Notes under the pieces: model-generated
What the model saw: only the letters and a program-made list of their open reading frames with translations
The model's database searches: none
What the model was told of the DNA's origin: nothing
Position numbers and translations under genes: made by a program
From: Fibrobacter sp. UWH4
Lineage (GTDB): Bacteria > Fibrobacterota > Fibrobacteria > Fibrobacterales > Fibrobacteraceae
Direction of reading: 5' to 3'
Assembly (NCBI RefSeq): GCF_900142475.1
Contig: NZ_FRAY01000005.1
Location: forward strand, 124,001 to 188,000
Length of the DNA: 64,000 bases
Part shown: positions 25,231 to 34,712 of the stretch, in pieces
Position numbering within the stretch: the first letter of the stretch is position 1
How the letters are laid out: every line of letters begins with the position of its first letter

Positions 25231-26748
25231 ATGACCCTAAAGAAACTGGTCTTAATCACGGCCGGGGCGATGCTTCTTTCTGGAACCGCCATGGCAAAGA
25301 ATATCAATGTTCCTGGCGATTACTCAAAGATTGCTGACGCTCTCGGTAATGCGGATGCTGGCGATACCATCTTGGTGAAGCGTGGCACCTATAACGAAAA
25401 CATCACCCTGATCATGGGTGTCGTACTTAAGGGCGAGGATCCCCTTACGACCATCATTGATGGTGGCCGCAGAGGTCCGACCGTCATGGGTACTTCGGGC
25501 GCCGAAATGTCGCACTTCACCGTGAAGAACGGTATCGAAGGTATCCTTTGCGAAAACGCTGCCCCCTACATCCACCACTGCTATGTGCTTGATAACCACG
25601 CTACCGGTATTGGTGCGTTTATCTCGCTCCCGCATCTCCGCAACAACGTGGTGTACGGCAACCGCTGGTCCGGCATCCTCGCTTGGGGTGCCAAGTCCCT
25701 CGACGCCTTTATCGAACATAACGTCGTGCTCCGCAACGGCTATTCCGGCCTTGCTCTGAAGGGTCCGACCAACGTGATCGTCCGCAACAACATCTTCATG
25801 GAAAACCACTACTACGGTGTGTTTGCCGATCCGGCCGCCGGCCAGACGAAGGTGGAATACAACAACATCTACAAGAACTACTACCCGTTCAACGAATTCA
25901 TCAAGGTGAACCGCACGAACGTTTCCCTCGACCCGAAGTTCGTGAACCACTCCCTTTCGAAGCCGAACTTCTACTGCCAGTCCACCTCGCCGATGCTCAA
26001 GCGCGGCAAGGGCAAGGCTGACATCGGCCTCACCGCTACCGAGCTGGTGAAGGAAGAAGAAGTCGTCGAAGAAACCCGCAACCCGGATTCCGATGGCGAT
26101 GGCCTTTGCGATCCGTGGGTTTCCGAAGAAGGCCTCTCCGACAAGTATGCATCCGTCTGCACGGGCCTCGACAACTGCCCCGAAGAAGCCGAAGACTTCG
26201 ACGGTTACCAGGACGACGACGGCTGCCCGGATGCCGACAACGACCGCGACGGTCTCTGCGACCCGTGGGTCGAAGCCAAGGGTATGCTTTCCCAGTTCGC
26301 TCACATCTGTAAGGGTGTGGACCTCTGCCCCGAACAATCCGAAAGCTTGAACAGCTACAAGGACGACGATGGTTGCCCGGACGAAGTGCCGCAGCCGCCG
26401 AAGAAGGTCTTTGTGCTTGAAGGTGTGAACTTCGAATCCGGTAAGGCTACGATTACCCAGGATTCCTACATCTCCCTGATGAAGGTGGTGGACATTATGG
26501 AAACCTTCACCGAAGCTACGTTTGAAATTGTGGGTCATACCGATAACGTTGGTAAGAAAGAAAAGAACATGCAGCTTTCCGCTGACCGTGCCGCTGCCGT
26601 GAAGAACTTCCTGGTGGAAAAGGGCATCAACGAAAGCCGAATTGTCACTTCGGGTAAGGGTGACACGCAGCCGGTCGCCACGAACAAGACCCCGGAAGGC
26701 CGCGCCCAGAACCGTCGTATTGAGTTCATCCGCACGGATATCAATTAA
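25231..26748 (+). CDS. Envelope protein: beta-helix / TSP3 repeats / OmpA domain
   Basis: 505 residues. A signal peptide (about 1-23, 'LITAGAMLLSGTAMA') is followed by a right-handed beta-helix (about 25-265) with repeated short strands such as 'NNVVYGNRWSGILAW' and 'NNIFMENHYYGVFAD'. Next come calcium-binding thrombospondin-type-3 repeats ('DSDGDGLCDPW', 'DFDGYQDDDGCPD', 'NDRDGLCDPW', 'SYKDDDGCPDE'), then a C-terminal OmpA domain ('FEIVGHTDNVG', 'NMQLSADRAAAVKNFL', 'GRAQNRRIEFI') that binds peptidoglycan. The beta-helix may bind a polysaccharide, but no lyase residues were identified. GGAG lies 12 bases before the ATG. It starts the envelope cluster and is eight bases from the PorV-like gene, so the two are co-transcribed. 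Confidence 0.9.
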   Translation: MTLKKLVLITAGAMLLSGTAMAKNINVPGDYSKIADALGNADAGDTILVKRGTYNENITLIMGVVLKGEDPLTTIIDGGRRGPTVMGTSGAEMSHFTVKNGIEGILCENAAPYIHHCYVLDNHATGIGAFISLPHLRNNVVYGNRWSGILAWGAKSLDAFIEHNVVLRNGYSGLALKGPTNVIVRNNIFMENHYYGVFADPAAGQTKVEYNNIYKNYYPFNEFIKVNRTNVSLDPKFVNHSLSKPNFYCQSTSPMLKRGKGKADIGLTATELVKEEEVVEETRNPDSDGDGLCDPWVSEEGLSDKYASVCTGLDNCPEEAEDFDGYQDDDGCPDADNDRDGLCDPWVEAKGMLSQFAHICKGVDLCPEQSESLNSYKDDDGCPDEVPQPPKKVFVLEGVNFESGKATITQDSYISLMKVVDIMETFTEATFEIVGHTDNVGKKEKNMQLSADRAAAVKNFLVEKGINESRIVTSGKGDTQPVATNKTPEGRAQNRRIEFIRTDIN

Positions 26749-26756
26749 AGGAGTAA

Positions 26757-29006
26757 GTGATGCGTACTAGTGTTATTAAAACAGCAGTCCTTGGACTCAC
26801 GGTAGCCAGCACTTCCTTGTTTGCAGAAGCAACTTATTCTCCGCACAAGTACCAGCAGAATGACTGGTTCGCGGAATTCGGTGGCAACACTGCCATGTAT
26901 GTGAACCCCGCTGGAATCTCTGAAACGGACCAGCTGGAATTCAGTGCTGCGTTCTTCAGCTCCATCAGTGGCGAAGCCAGCCAGGAATATGTGAGCTTGA
27001 CTTTCCCGATGGATTACAAGCACACCCTCGGTTTCTCGTTCTTCGAAAACGGTGCGTCCATCGACGGTGGCAAGTCCTACGGCGAATACGCCTTCATGCT
27101 CGGTTACGCCTACAGGCTGATGCACTGCATCGCCCTCGGTCTCGATGTGTCCGTGCTCTACATCAACCAGTTCGATGAAGTGACGCAGGTGACGCTCGGT
27201 GCCGACGTGGGCCTCAGCTGGAACCCGCTGAACTCTTCTAAGTTCGGTTACCTCTTGGTGGGTGTCGCCCTCCAGAACATCGCCCAGCCGGGTATCAGCA
27301 TGGAAGAAGACGGCGGCTTTGTCGCTCCGGGTTTCTTCGGCGGTGACCGCGACGATGCATACAACATTCCTTCTAACCTGAACTTCTCCCTCTTCTGGCG
27401 CGGCTTCAACCGCCTGATCGAGGCGAAGGCAGAACTTTCCCTCATCGACGTGTTCCATTCCGACAAGGAAGGTGGCGAAGGCCTGAACCCGGAAATGAGC
27501 TTCACCTTGACCTACTACCTCTCCCCGCACCTTGGTGTCCGCCTCCGCTTCACGAAGGAAGGTTACCCGGTTGCCGGCGCTACGGTTAACGTCAAGGATG
27601 TGAGCATCTTCCGTTACCTCGCTCTCGACCTCGAAATGTCTCACGATGACCTCTACGCCAAGAAGAACCGTGGCTTCATCTGGGCTGTCAAGCTCACTAG
27701 CCGCTTCGGTGACACCCGCGAAGAGAAAATCGGCGAAGAACGTTACCGTCGCTTGAAGATCGAACCTGAAAACGACTACCGCGCCGCTATGCGTCTCTAC
27801 TTGAACCGTCAGTTCTTGGAAGCTGCATACGCCTTCGGTAAGGTTCAGACCAAGTACCCGGCATTCCACCTTGTGGACCAGGCCGCCTTCTATAAGGCAA
27901 AGTCCTTTGAAAACCTCCGCATGCACAAGGCTGCAAAGTCCGTGTACGAAGACGCTATCAAGCGCTATCCGCAGAGTGACCAGCGCGCCAAGTACCACTT
28001 CCAGTTGATGAACATCGACTATAAGGAAGGCAAGTACATCGACGCCATGGCCAAGTACCAGAATATCGCCCAGAAGTTCGGTGAAAGCGACGTGAAGGCT
28101 GACGCTGACTACATTGCCGGCCAGATCAAGTTCGAACAGGGACTCTACCAGGAATCTGTCGACCTGCTCGCCGCCATCCTTCCGGGTAACGCCAACTACT
28201 TCTACGCCCGCTATACCATGGGTATCGCTTACAGCCGTCTCGGCAAGTTCGACGAAGCTGAAAACTGCTTCCGCGACATTACCGAACAGCCGGTTTCCAA
28301 CCAGTCCGAACGTGACTTGCAGGATGCCGCCAAGGTGAAGCTCGGTCACTTGTTCTTCTCTGGCGAAAAGTCCGACATCCCGGCCGCCGCCCAGATGTAT
28401 GGCCAGGTTCAGCCCGGTTCTCCGGTCTACGACGAAGCCATGCTCGGTATCGCTTGGTCGTTCCTCAAGGTGAACAAGCCTGATGAAGCTATCAAGCCGG
28501 CACAGTGGATTATCAATAATATGCCTGAATCCTTCCTGGTTTCTGAAGCATACCTCGTTCAGGGTTACTGCTACTTCATCAAGAAGGACTACAACAATGC
28601 AGTGAAGTCCCTGGAACAGGCTGAAAAGCGCACCGAACAGCCGGTGGTGACCGTTGCCGCTCGCGACAGTGCACGCCAGGCTTACGACGCTATGCAGGAC
28701 GAATTCGACTCTGTGCAGGTGAAGGCTCTTGACCTCGCTCGCCAGCTCCCGACTCCGCGTGTGCAGAGCAAGCGTGAAGCCTTGCAGCCGACCTTTGATA
28801 AGGCTAACGCCGCCATCGAAGACTACGCCGCATTCACCCAGAAAGCTATCCAGAGTGACCGCTTCGAATCCAACCGTAAGCGTATCTTGGACGACGCTGG
28901 CTTTACCTTGGCTACTGTGAAGACCAAGATGGGTCAGGGCGCTGCCAACTCCGAAGCCGCTCAGGAACTTGAAAGCCTGGATGACGAATTAGACGATCTG
29001 GAATAA
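26757..29006 (+). CDS. PorV-like outer-membrane barrel fused to TPR repeats
   Basis: 749 residues. Signal peptide (about 1-24) and an N-terminal barrel (to about 330) of the PorV/FadL-like kind: 'GGNTAMYVNPAGISETDQ', 'LEFSAAFFSSISGE', 'GYAYRLMHCIALGLDV'. From about 340 tetratricopeptide repeats of the outer-membrane assembly (YbgF/BamD) type follow: 'AAYAFGKVQTKYPAFHLVDQ', 'AKSVYEDAIKRYPQSDQRAKYH'. An acidic tail ends it. The barrel would sit in the outer membrane with the TPR part in the periplasm as a docking platform. AAAGGAG precedes the ATG. A terminator follows, so the unit is this gene plus the OmpA protein. Confidence 0.85.
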   Translation: MMRTSVIKTAVLGLTVASTSLFAEATYSPHKYQQNDWFAEFGGNTAMYVNPAGISETDQLEFSAAFFSSISGEASQEYVSLTFPMDYKHTLGFSFFENGASIDGGKSYGEYAFMLGYAYRLMHCIALGLDVSVLYINQFDEVTQVTLGADVGLSWNPLNSSKFGYLLVGVALQNIAQPGISMEEDGGFVAPGFFGGDRDDAYNIPSNLNFSLFWRGFNRLIEAKAELSLIDVFHSDKEGGEGLNPEMSFTLTYYLSPHLGVRLRFTKEGYPVAGATVNVKDVSIFRYLALDLEMSHDDLYAKKNRGFIWAVKLTSRFGDTREEKIGEERYRRLKIEPENDYRAAMRLYLNRQFLEAAYAFGKVQTKYPAFHLVDQAAFYKAKSFENLRMHKAAKSVYEDAIKRYPQSDQRAKYHFQLMNIDYKEGKYIDAMAKYQNIAQKFGESDVKADADYIAGQIKFEQGLYQESVDLLAAILPGNANYFYARYTMGIAYSRLGKFDEAENCFRDITEQPVSNQSERDLQDAAKVKLGHLFFSGEKSDIPAAAQMYGQVQPGSPVYDEAMLGIAWSFLKVNKPDEAIKPAQWIINNMPESFLVSEAYLVQGYCYFIKKDYNNAVKSLEQAEKRTEQPVVTVAARDSARQAYDAMQDEFDSVQVKALDLARQLPTPRVQSKREALQPTFDKANAAIEDYAAFTQKAIQSDRFESNRKRILDDAGFTLATVKTKMGQGAANSEAAQELESLDDELDDLE

Positions 29007-29021
29007 ACAATGAATGAAGTT

Positions 29022-29058
29022 AGACCTGGCCCTTAAAACCAGGTCTTCCCCTTTTTTA
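29022..29058 (+). terminator. Terminator after the OmpA/PorV-TPR pair
   Basis: AGACCTGG/CCAGGTCT with a 9-base loop, then TCCCCTTTTTT. Confidence 0.9.
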
Positions 29059-29081
29059 TCTTAATAGGTGGAAAGAGAAAA

Positions 29082-32000
29082 ATGAAAAAATTTTTGCTTG
29101 TTGGTGCAATCGTCTGCTCGCTCGTAGGCTCGTCCTTTGCAGCGTCAGATCCTTGTAAAGACAAAGTCAATGAAGCTAAAAAATTGGCGGCCAAGTGTAA
29201 GGCCATGCCGAAGGGCCCGGAAAAGACTCAGTGTGTGGGTTCCTACAAGGTGCTCAAGAACCAGGCCGAACAGGCTTGCCGTTCCGGCGGCCTCGATGAA
29301 AAGGGCATGGAAGATGCCATTAGGCAGTGGGAAAAGCAGGTCAACAACTGTAAGGGCAAGCAGAACAAGCGTTGTGCCTCTGCTCTCCAGCAGTTGGGCC
29401 ACTACCAGTTCCAGCTCGAAGAAAAGCACTTCCTCGACAAGAATGCCCAGTACGAAGAAGATGTAGCATGGTGCGCCGACCGCGACAACAAGCCGGCAAA
29501 GTGCGCCAACATCGACCAGCTCCCGAAGGCAGACCACCAGAAGTCTCTCGGTTACTTCCTTGAATATATCGACAAGTATCCGAAGGAAGACAAGACCCCG
29601 ACGGTGATTTACCAGGCTGCTGCCGTGCAGGAAGCCAGTGGCGAAGACGAAAAGGCCTACAAGCTCCGTATGCGCCTCGTCGAAAACTTCCCGGACAACG
29701 GTCTCGTGCCGAAGGCTTGGCTCCGTATTGCGGAATACCACTTCATGAACCGCAAGTTCCGCGACGCAATCAAGGCGTACAAGAAGGTGACCGGCTTCGA
29801 AACCCTCACGGGTAAGGAAGCGGCACTCGCCATGTACCACTTGGCTGAATCTTACTACAACATTGCAGAATACGAAACCGCAGCAATCAAGTACTACGAA
29901 TATATCGTCGGTGCCGACAAGGGTAAATATCCTGCAGACTTGCGCGCAGAAGCTATGGACTTCATGGCTGCCTCCTTCTCTGACCTTGAAGGTGGTGGTG
30001 TCTCTGAAGCTGAAGCTTTCTTGAAGGACAAGAAGGTTCCGTTCAAGGATTCCGTGTACTACCGTATCGGTATGAAGAACAAGGACCACGACCGTAACGA
30101 AGAAGCCGTGCAGTCCTTCAAGCGCTTGATGTCCATCAACCCGGACTACATTGACGCTCCGCTCGCCGATATCGCGATGATCGAAATCCTCATCATCCAG
30201 CAGAAGTTCGAAGAAGCCCAGCAGCACCGCTACACCGTGGTGAAGCGCTATGACCGCAACTCCTCCTGGTATAAGAAGAACCAGAAGTATCCGGAATCGG
30301 TGAAGAACGCCGAAACCGCTATCCGTGGCGCTATGCTCGACATTCCGCAGTACCACCACGCCCGTGCCGCCAAGCTCACCAAGGAAGGTGACCTGGAAGC
30401 CGGTAAGAAGCAGTATGCCGAAGCCATCAAGGCTTACGAAGCATTCCTGAAGCGCTATGCCAAGGAACCGACCTGGGACGAATACAAGGTTCACATCAAC
30501 TTGGCCCTCGTCTACCAGGAAATGGCCCAGTTTGCTAACGCTGCCAAGATGTTCAACTGGATCGTTGATACCGATACCACTCGTTACGGCCGTCGCCCGA
30601 TGGGTTCCGAAGCTCTCCTGAAGAAGGAAGAAGCAGCGTACAACGCCGTGCTCATGATGGATCAGGCTCGTGAAGCCGCCAAGAAGAAGAACTACGGTGA
30701 CGACGCCGTTAAGGCTTACAGCTCCGCCGAAACCAAGGCCTACTTCGCCCAGGTGGACAAGTACATGGCCAAGTTCGGTCAGAACAAGGAAGCCGCAGAA
30801 CTTGCTTACAACGCTGCAATCATTCACTACGACGCCAAGCAGTTCAAGGTGGCCGTGGGCGTGCTCCGCAAACTGAAGCAGGACTTCCCGAAGCACCAGT
30901 ACATCTTGCTTATCAGCCGTATGCTTGCCCAGTCCCTCCTGGAATCGGGCTCCTACGACGAATCCCTCACGGAATTCGAATGGCTCTACAAGCAGTACAC
31001 CCAGGTCAAGGAAACTCGTAACGATTCCATGGCCAAGGAAATTGAAAAGGCTATCGCCTACGTGCTCTTCCAGATGGCAGAACAGTCCGTTAAGGGCGGC
31101 CAGTACGAAAAGGGTGCCGAGGCTTACCTCGCTCTCGTGAAACGTTACCCGCTTATCGACATTGCCGACAAGGCCGTGTTCGAAGCTGGTGCCGCTTACG
31201 AAAAGAACCAGAACTACACCAAGGCTGCCGAAACCTTCATGATCCTCCCCAAGCAGTACGCCAAGTCTCCTTTGACCATCAAGGGTATCGTACGTGCGGG
31301 TGACGCTCATAAGAAGGCCGCCAACCTGAAGAAGAGCGACCAGAAGTACTTCGAACAGGAATACCGCGAAGCCGCCCAGACCTACTTGTTCATCACGAAC
31401 AACTTCCCGCAGGATTCCATGGCGTTCATGGCTATCGGTTCTGCCGCCCAGACTTACGACTCCATTGCCGACAAGAAGTCTGCCGCTATGACTTACGAAA
31501 TCGCCTACAAGCGCTATCCGAAAGATGAACGTACTCCGGGTTACTTGTACAGCGCTTGCTTGAGCTATGACGAAGCCAAGATGACTGACGAAGCCATTCG
31601 TTGTAACAAGGACCTCGTCCGTGATTACCCGAAGAGCTCCTATGCTCTTGACGCTGCGTTCAGCATCCCGATGGCCTACGCCAACGCCAAGAAGTGGGAT
31701 CTTGCTGCTCAGGAATACCACTTCTTCATCAAGAACTATGGCAACGATGATAAGGAAAAGCTGATTGCCGCCTACATCGGTGCCGCCCGTGCCTACATGG
31801 AACTTAAGGAAGAAGAAAAGGCTGTCGAAGACTACCGCAAGACTCTCGAAGCCTACGACAAGTACGGTCTGCAAATCAAGAACGCCGATCCGGGTGTTCC
31901 GGCTGAAGCTGCCTTCTACCTCGGTGAATACGAATACCACAAGATGGAGCCGATTGTCCTGAAGGGCAAGGAAAAGGAAAAGGCCAAGATCATCAAGCAG

Positions 32001-32975
32001 TTGGTGGACATCCTGCAGAAGGCCATGAGCCAGTACTCGAAGTCTGCTACCTACGCATCTGAACGCTGGACCTTCAAGGCTACCAACAAGATGGGTATGC
32101 TCTTCGTGACCATGGCCGCCAAGATCCGCGAACAGGAACTCAACGGTAAGAAGGAAGAAGAAATCTTCGCCGAACGAATCGGTATCGTGCAGCAGCTTCC
32201 GAGCTACTACGAACAGGCGCGTCCGATCTTCCAGAAGAATATCGACCTCGCTCGCGACCAGGGATTCTACAACCAGGACGTGATCGAAGCTGAAGAAGGC
32301 TACATCGAAATGTACTACCAGGGCTGCGCCGTGTTCGTCGAAGTGGCTGATGCGTTCGCCAACTCCCCGCTGCCGGACTCCGCTTCTATCGTGAAGGAAT
32401 ATGTGGAATACGAAGGCATGGTCAAGGAAGACGCTATGGAAGCCGTCCACGAAGACTTGGAAGCCTACCGTGAAGAATTGACCAACCGTTCTAACGGTGC
32501 CAAGGAACTGGCCGTTCCGCAGTGCGCAACCGGTATCAAGGCCGCCGCTCACTACGGCATCGAGAACCAGTGGACCGAAAAGCTGTTCGAACTTCTCAAG
32601 AGCCTCGATGAAAACAACGAGACCTTGAACACCAAGATCGAAAAGTTTGACCCGTCTACCTTGTTCTCTGACCCGGCCTACTTCAAGACGAAGGCTCGTC
32701 TCGAACAGATCGCCAAGTCTGAAGTCATGACTCCGGAAGAACAGATCAATACCTACCGCGACATTATCAAGGATGCGAAGGCCGAAAACGAAAAGTTGAA
32801 GGCTGAACTCGCTGAACTCAAGAAGCAGCTCTTCGCTGGTTCCGCTTCGACGACCTCCTCTGTGGGTGGCTCTGATGCCTCCATGGGTGAACCGGCCGAA
32901 GCCGCCGAAGAACCGGAAGCTGCTCCGGCTCCTGCTCCGAAGGCCAAGAAAAAGGCCAAGAAGAAGAAAAAGTAG
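29082..32975 (+). CDS. Giant periplasmic TPR protein
   Basis: 1297 residues with a signal peptide (about 1-20, 'LVGAIVCSLVGSSFAA'). Almost the whole length is tetratricopeptide repeats: 'AWLRIAEYHFMNRKFRDAIKAYKKV', 'ALAMYHLAESYYNIAEYETA' and 'AAQTYDSIADKKSAAMTYEIA' are three of many. A coiled coil (about 1225-1255) and an Ala/Pro/Glu then Lys-rich tail ('PAPAPKAKKKAKKKKK') end it. Such proteins scaffold envelope complexes. It follows a PorV-TPR gene and precedes exbB, separated by terminators on both sides. GC-biased third positions also open a very long antisense frame, judged to be a shadow. Confidence 0.88.
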   Translation: MKKFLLVGAIVCSLVGSSFAASDPCKDKVNEAKKLAAKCKAMPKGPEKTQCVGSYKVLKNQAEQACRSGGLDEKGMEDAIRQWEKQVNNCKGKQNKRCASALQQLGHYQFQLEEKHFLDKNAQYEEDVAWCADRDNKPAKCANIDQLPKADHQKSLGYFLEYIDKYPKEDKTPTVIYQAAAVQEASGEDEKAYKLRMRLVENFPDNGLVPKAWLRIAEYHFMNRKFRDAIKAYKKVTGFETLTGKEAALAMYHLAESYYNIAEYETAAIKYYEYIVGADKGKYPADLRAEAMDFMAASFSDLEGGGVSEAEAFLKDKKVPFKDSVYYRIGMKNKDHDRNEEAVQSFKRLMSINPDYIDAPLADIAMIEILIIQQKFEEAQQHRYTVVKRYDRNSSWYKKNQKYPESVKNAETAIRGAMLDIPQYHHARAAKLTKEGDLEAGKKQYAEAIKAYEAFLKRYAKEPTWDEYKVHINLALVYQEMAQFANAAKMFNWIVDTDTTRYGRRPMGSEALLKKEEAAYNAVLMMDQAREAAKKKNYGDDAVKAYSSAETKAYFAQVDKYMAKFGQNKEAAELAYNAAIIHYDAKQFKVAVGVLRKLKQDFPKHQYILLISRMLAQSLLESGSYDESLTEFEWLYKQYTQVKETRNDSMAKEIEKAIAYVLFQMAEQSVKGGQYEKGAEAYLALVKRYPLIDIADKAVFEAGAAYEKNQNYTKAAETFMILPKQYAKSPLTIKGIVRAGDAHKKAANLKKSDQKYFEQEYREAAQTYLFITNNFPQDSMAFMAIGSAAQTYDSIADKKSAAMTYEIAYKRYPKDERTPGYLYSACLSYDEAKMTDEAIRCNKDLVRDYPKSSYALDAAFSIPMAYANAKKWDLAAQEYHFFIKNYGNDDKEKLIAAYIGAARAYMELKEEEKAVEDYRKTLEAYDKYGLQIKNADPGVPAEAAFYLGEYEYHKMEPIVLKGKEKEKAKIIKQLVDILQKAMSQYSKSATYASERWTFKATNKMGMLFVTMAAKIREQELNGKKEEEIFAERIGIVQQLPSYYEQARPIFQKNIDLARDQGFYNQDVIEAEEGYIEMYYQGCAVFVEVADAFANSPLPDSASIVKEYVEYEGMVKEDAMEAVHEDLEAYREELTNRSNGAKELAVPQCATGIKAAAHYGIENQWTEKLFELLKSLDENNETLNTKIEKFDPSTLFSDPAYFKTKARLEQIAKSEVMTPEEQINTYRDIIKDAKAENEKLKAELAELKKQLFAGSASTTSSVGGSDASMGEPAEAAEEPEAAPAPAPKAKKKAKKKKK

Positions 32976-32992
32976 CGGTAAAAACAATTTTA

Positions 32993-33026
32993 CGGGGAAC
33001 CTAGTTCATAGGGTTCCCCTATTCTA
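32993..33026 (+). terminator. Terminator after the TPR gene
   Basis: GGGGAACC/GGTTCCCC with a 10-base loop, then TATTCTATT. Confidence 0.8.
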
Positions 33027-33162
33027 TTAGGGCAAAAATGGCTTTTTTCGTGCAGTAAACAAGATTTTACGCATTTGAATCTCCAATTTTGCTCTAAAAA
33101 AGATTAAATATGAACAAAGAATTTTCAAAATAAACCAAAACACTCAATAAAGGAGTACTCTA

Positions 33163-33783
33163 ATGTCTAAAATGCTTCAATCCTTCAGCCCCGAATCCGA
33201 TGGTTGGCAGTTCATGTGGATCATCCTCGTGGTGTTCCTGATCGGCCTCGGTTTCTCTATCGAACGCATTATTTACATCATGGTAAAGAGCGCTAAGGGC
33301 CGTAAGGATTTCTTGGCTAAGTTCGGCACCCACATTTCCGCCCAGCGCTATGACGAAGCCCTGAGCTATGCCAACGCAACCAAGCTCCCGATCGCCCGCG
33401 TGATGGCTGCAATCGTTGCTGCCCGTAACGGTGGTCGCGAAAACATGCAGGCCGCATGCGACGCAGTGTTCCTGACCGAAGCTCCCCGTCTTACTCGTTA
33501 TATCAGCATTATCCAGGTGATGGCTTCCATCTCTACGTTGCTCGGACTTATGGGTACGATTTACGGTCTGATCTTCACCTTCGACGCCGTGGCTAACAAA
33601 CCGGCTGCAGAACGTGCCAAGGCTCTTTCCGACGGTATCGCTATCGCTATGGGTACCACGCTCCTCGGCCTTCTCTCCGCTGTGCCTCTTCTGGTCATCG
33701 TGGGTCTCCTCAACATGAACTCCGAACGCCTCATCCAGGAAATGGAAGAAAAGGGCCTCAAGATTATCAACTCTCTCGCTTAA
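33163..33783 (+). CDS. ExbB/TolQ/MotA-family proton channel subunit
   Basis: 206 residues with three membrane segments: about 16-37 ('FMWIILVVFLIGLGFSI'), about 112-135 ('VMASISTLLGLMGTIYGLIFTF') and about 158-182 ('GIAIAMGTTLLGLLSAVPLLVIVG'). The family motifs 'STLLGLMGTIYGLI' and 'ALSDGIAIAMGTTLLGL' are present. Together with ExbD-like subunits it forms a proton-driven motor in the inner membrane. AAAGGAG lies before the ATG. The next three genes (two ExbD, one TonB-like) follow closely with no terminator until 36168, so these four form one operon. Confidence 0.95.
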   Translation: MSKMLQSFSPESDGWQFMWIILVVFLIGLGFSIERIIYIMVKSAKGRKDFLAKFGTHISAQRYDEALSYANATKLPIARVMAAIVAARNGGRENMQAACDAVFLTEAPRLTRYISIIQVMASISTLLGLMGTIYGLIFTFDAVANKPAAERAKALSDGIAIAMGTTLLGLLSAVPLLVIVGLLNMNSERLIQEMEEKGLKIINSLA

Positions 33784-33822
33784 TCGAAGATAGAGAGATA
33801 ATTTTAACGGAGTTATAAAACA

Positions 33823-34710
33823 ATGGCAAGAGAAGTTAAGAAACCAGCCAAACCCGAAGAACCGGACCTGTTGCCGGCGATGGGTTTGTTTACAATCCTG
33901 ATTCCTATGCTGTTGTCTATGACCGCCTTCTCCAAGCTTGCTATCGTTGAAATCAACATGCCGGAACGCAGCATGATGAACATGGACAACGATACGCCTC
34001 CGGAACCGGACCAGCAGGCTCTGAACCTTTCGCTCGCTATCACTGACCAGTATCTGGTGATTGGTGCCCGCGGTGGTTTCCAGCCGAATGTCTACTTCAA
34101 GGAAATGTGGACATTCCGTTGCAAGTCCGATGCGCAGCTCATTACGTATGCGCCGGAAGATGTGAAGTCGGCCGTGGAGAGCGGTCATGGTCCCAAGTGC
34201 AAGGATGGCTCTGAGATGGATAAAGAAAAGTATCTTTATGAAATCGAGACCATCGAACTTTGGGCAATCAACAAGGAATCCGAAGAAGATCCGGGCCGCG
34301 TGATTTGGGCCGTGTATTCTTCTCAGTCTGAAAATGTGCCGGATAGTGCCTACGTAGATGGCAACAACGCCTTCCTCGCCGCTCCTGGTGAAGGTCCCAT
34401 GGGCCTGACCCCGCCGCCGATGCTGAAGAAGCCGAGCGCTGGTGCCGTTCTTGCAACGATCGATCCGAACTCGGCTCGTACGCTGAAACCGGATGTCGCC
34501 GCGAAGAACATCATCTACCCGCTTTCCGCCTATGACCTGATCGCTAAGGACCTGATTCAGATCCATACGCAGTTCATTGACCTCGAAGACGTCGATAACA
34601 TCATCATCGTTGCTAACGACGACACCCAGTTCGATAAGATCATTCAACTTATGGACCGTGCTAAGGAAGCCGGTTTCAGCAAGATCAACCTTGCTAAGCT
34701 GGGAGGTTAA
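33823..34710 (+). CDS. ExbD/TolR-like protein with long periplasmic domain and no transmembrane Asp
   Basis: 295 residues, about twice the usual ExbD length. A short cytoplasmic N-terminus is followed by one membrane segment (about 16-38, 'LLPAMGLFTILIPMLLSMTA') and then 'KLAIVEINMPE', as in ExbD. The end ('VDNIIIVANDDTQFDKIIQLMD ... GFSKINLAKLGG') matches the ExbD periplasmic fold. About 110 extra residues are inserted in the middle. In aligned ExbD/TolR proteins an Asp in the early membrane segment carries protons; here that position is Gly21 and the segment has no acidic residue. The next gene is a second, shorter ExbD that keeps the Asp. Confidence 0.85.
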   Translation: MAREVKKPAKPEEPDLLPAMGLFTILIPMLLSMTAFSKLAIVEINMPERSMMNMDNDTPPEPDQQALNLSLAITDQYLVIGARGGFQPNVYFKEMWTFRCKSDAQLITYAPEDVKSAVESGHGPKCKDGSEMDKEKYLYEIETIELWAINKESEEDPGRVIWAVYSSQSENVPDSAYVDGNNAFLAAPGEGPMGLTPPPMLKKPSAGAVLATIDPNSARTLKPDVAAKNIIYPLSAYDLIAKDLIQIHTQFIDLEDVDNIIIVANDDTQFDKIIQLMDRAKEAGFSKINLAKLGG

Positions 34711-34712
34711 TC

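Noticed and set aside
26745-28349. 534-codon frame antisense to the PorV-TPR gene
   Set aside because: Shadow of the sense gene for the same reason; no ribosome-binding site.
29145-32987. 1280-codon open frame antisense to the giant TPR gene
   Set aside because: It mirrors the codon bias of the sense gene (few stops arise opposite GC-ending codons), has no signal or domain pattern, and the sense frame has clear TPRs and a signal peptide.
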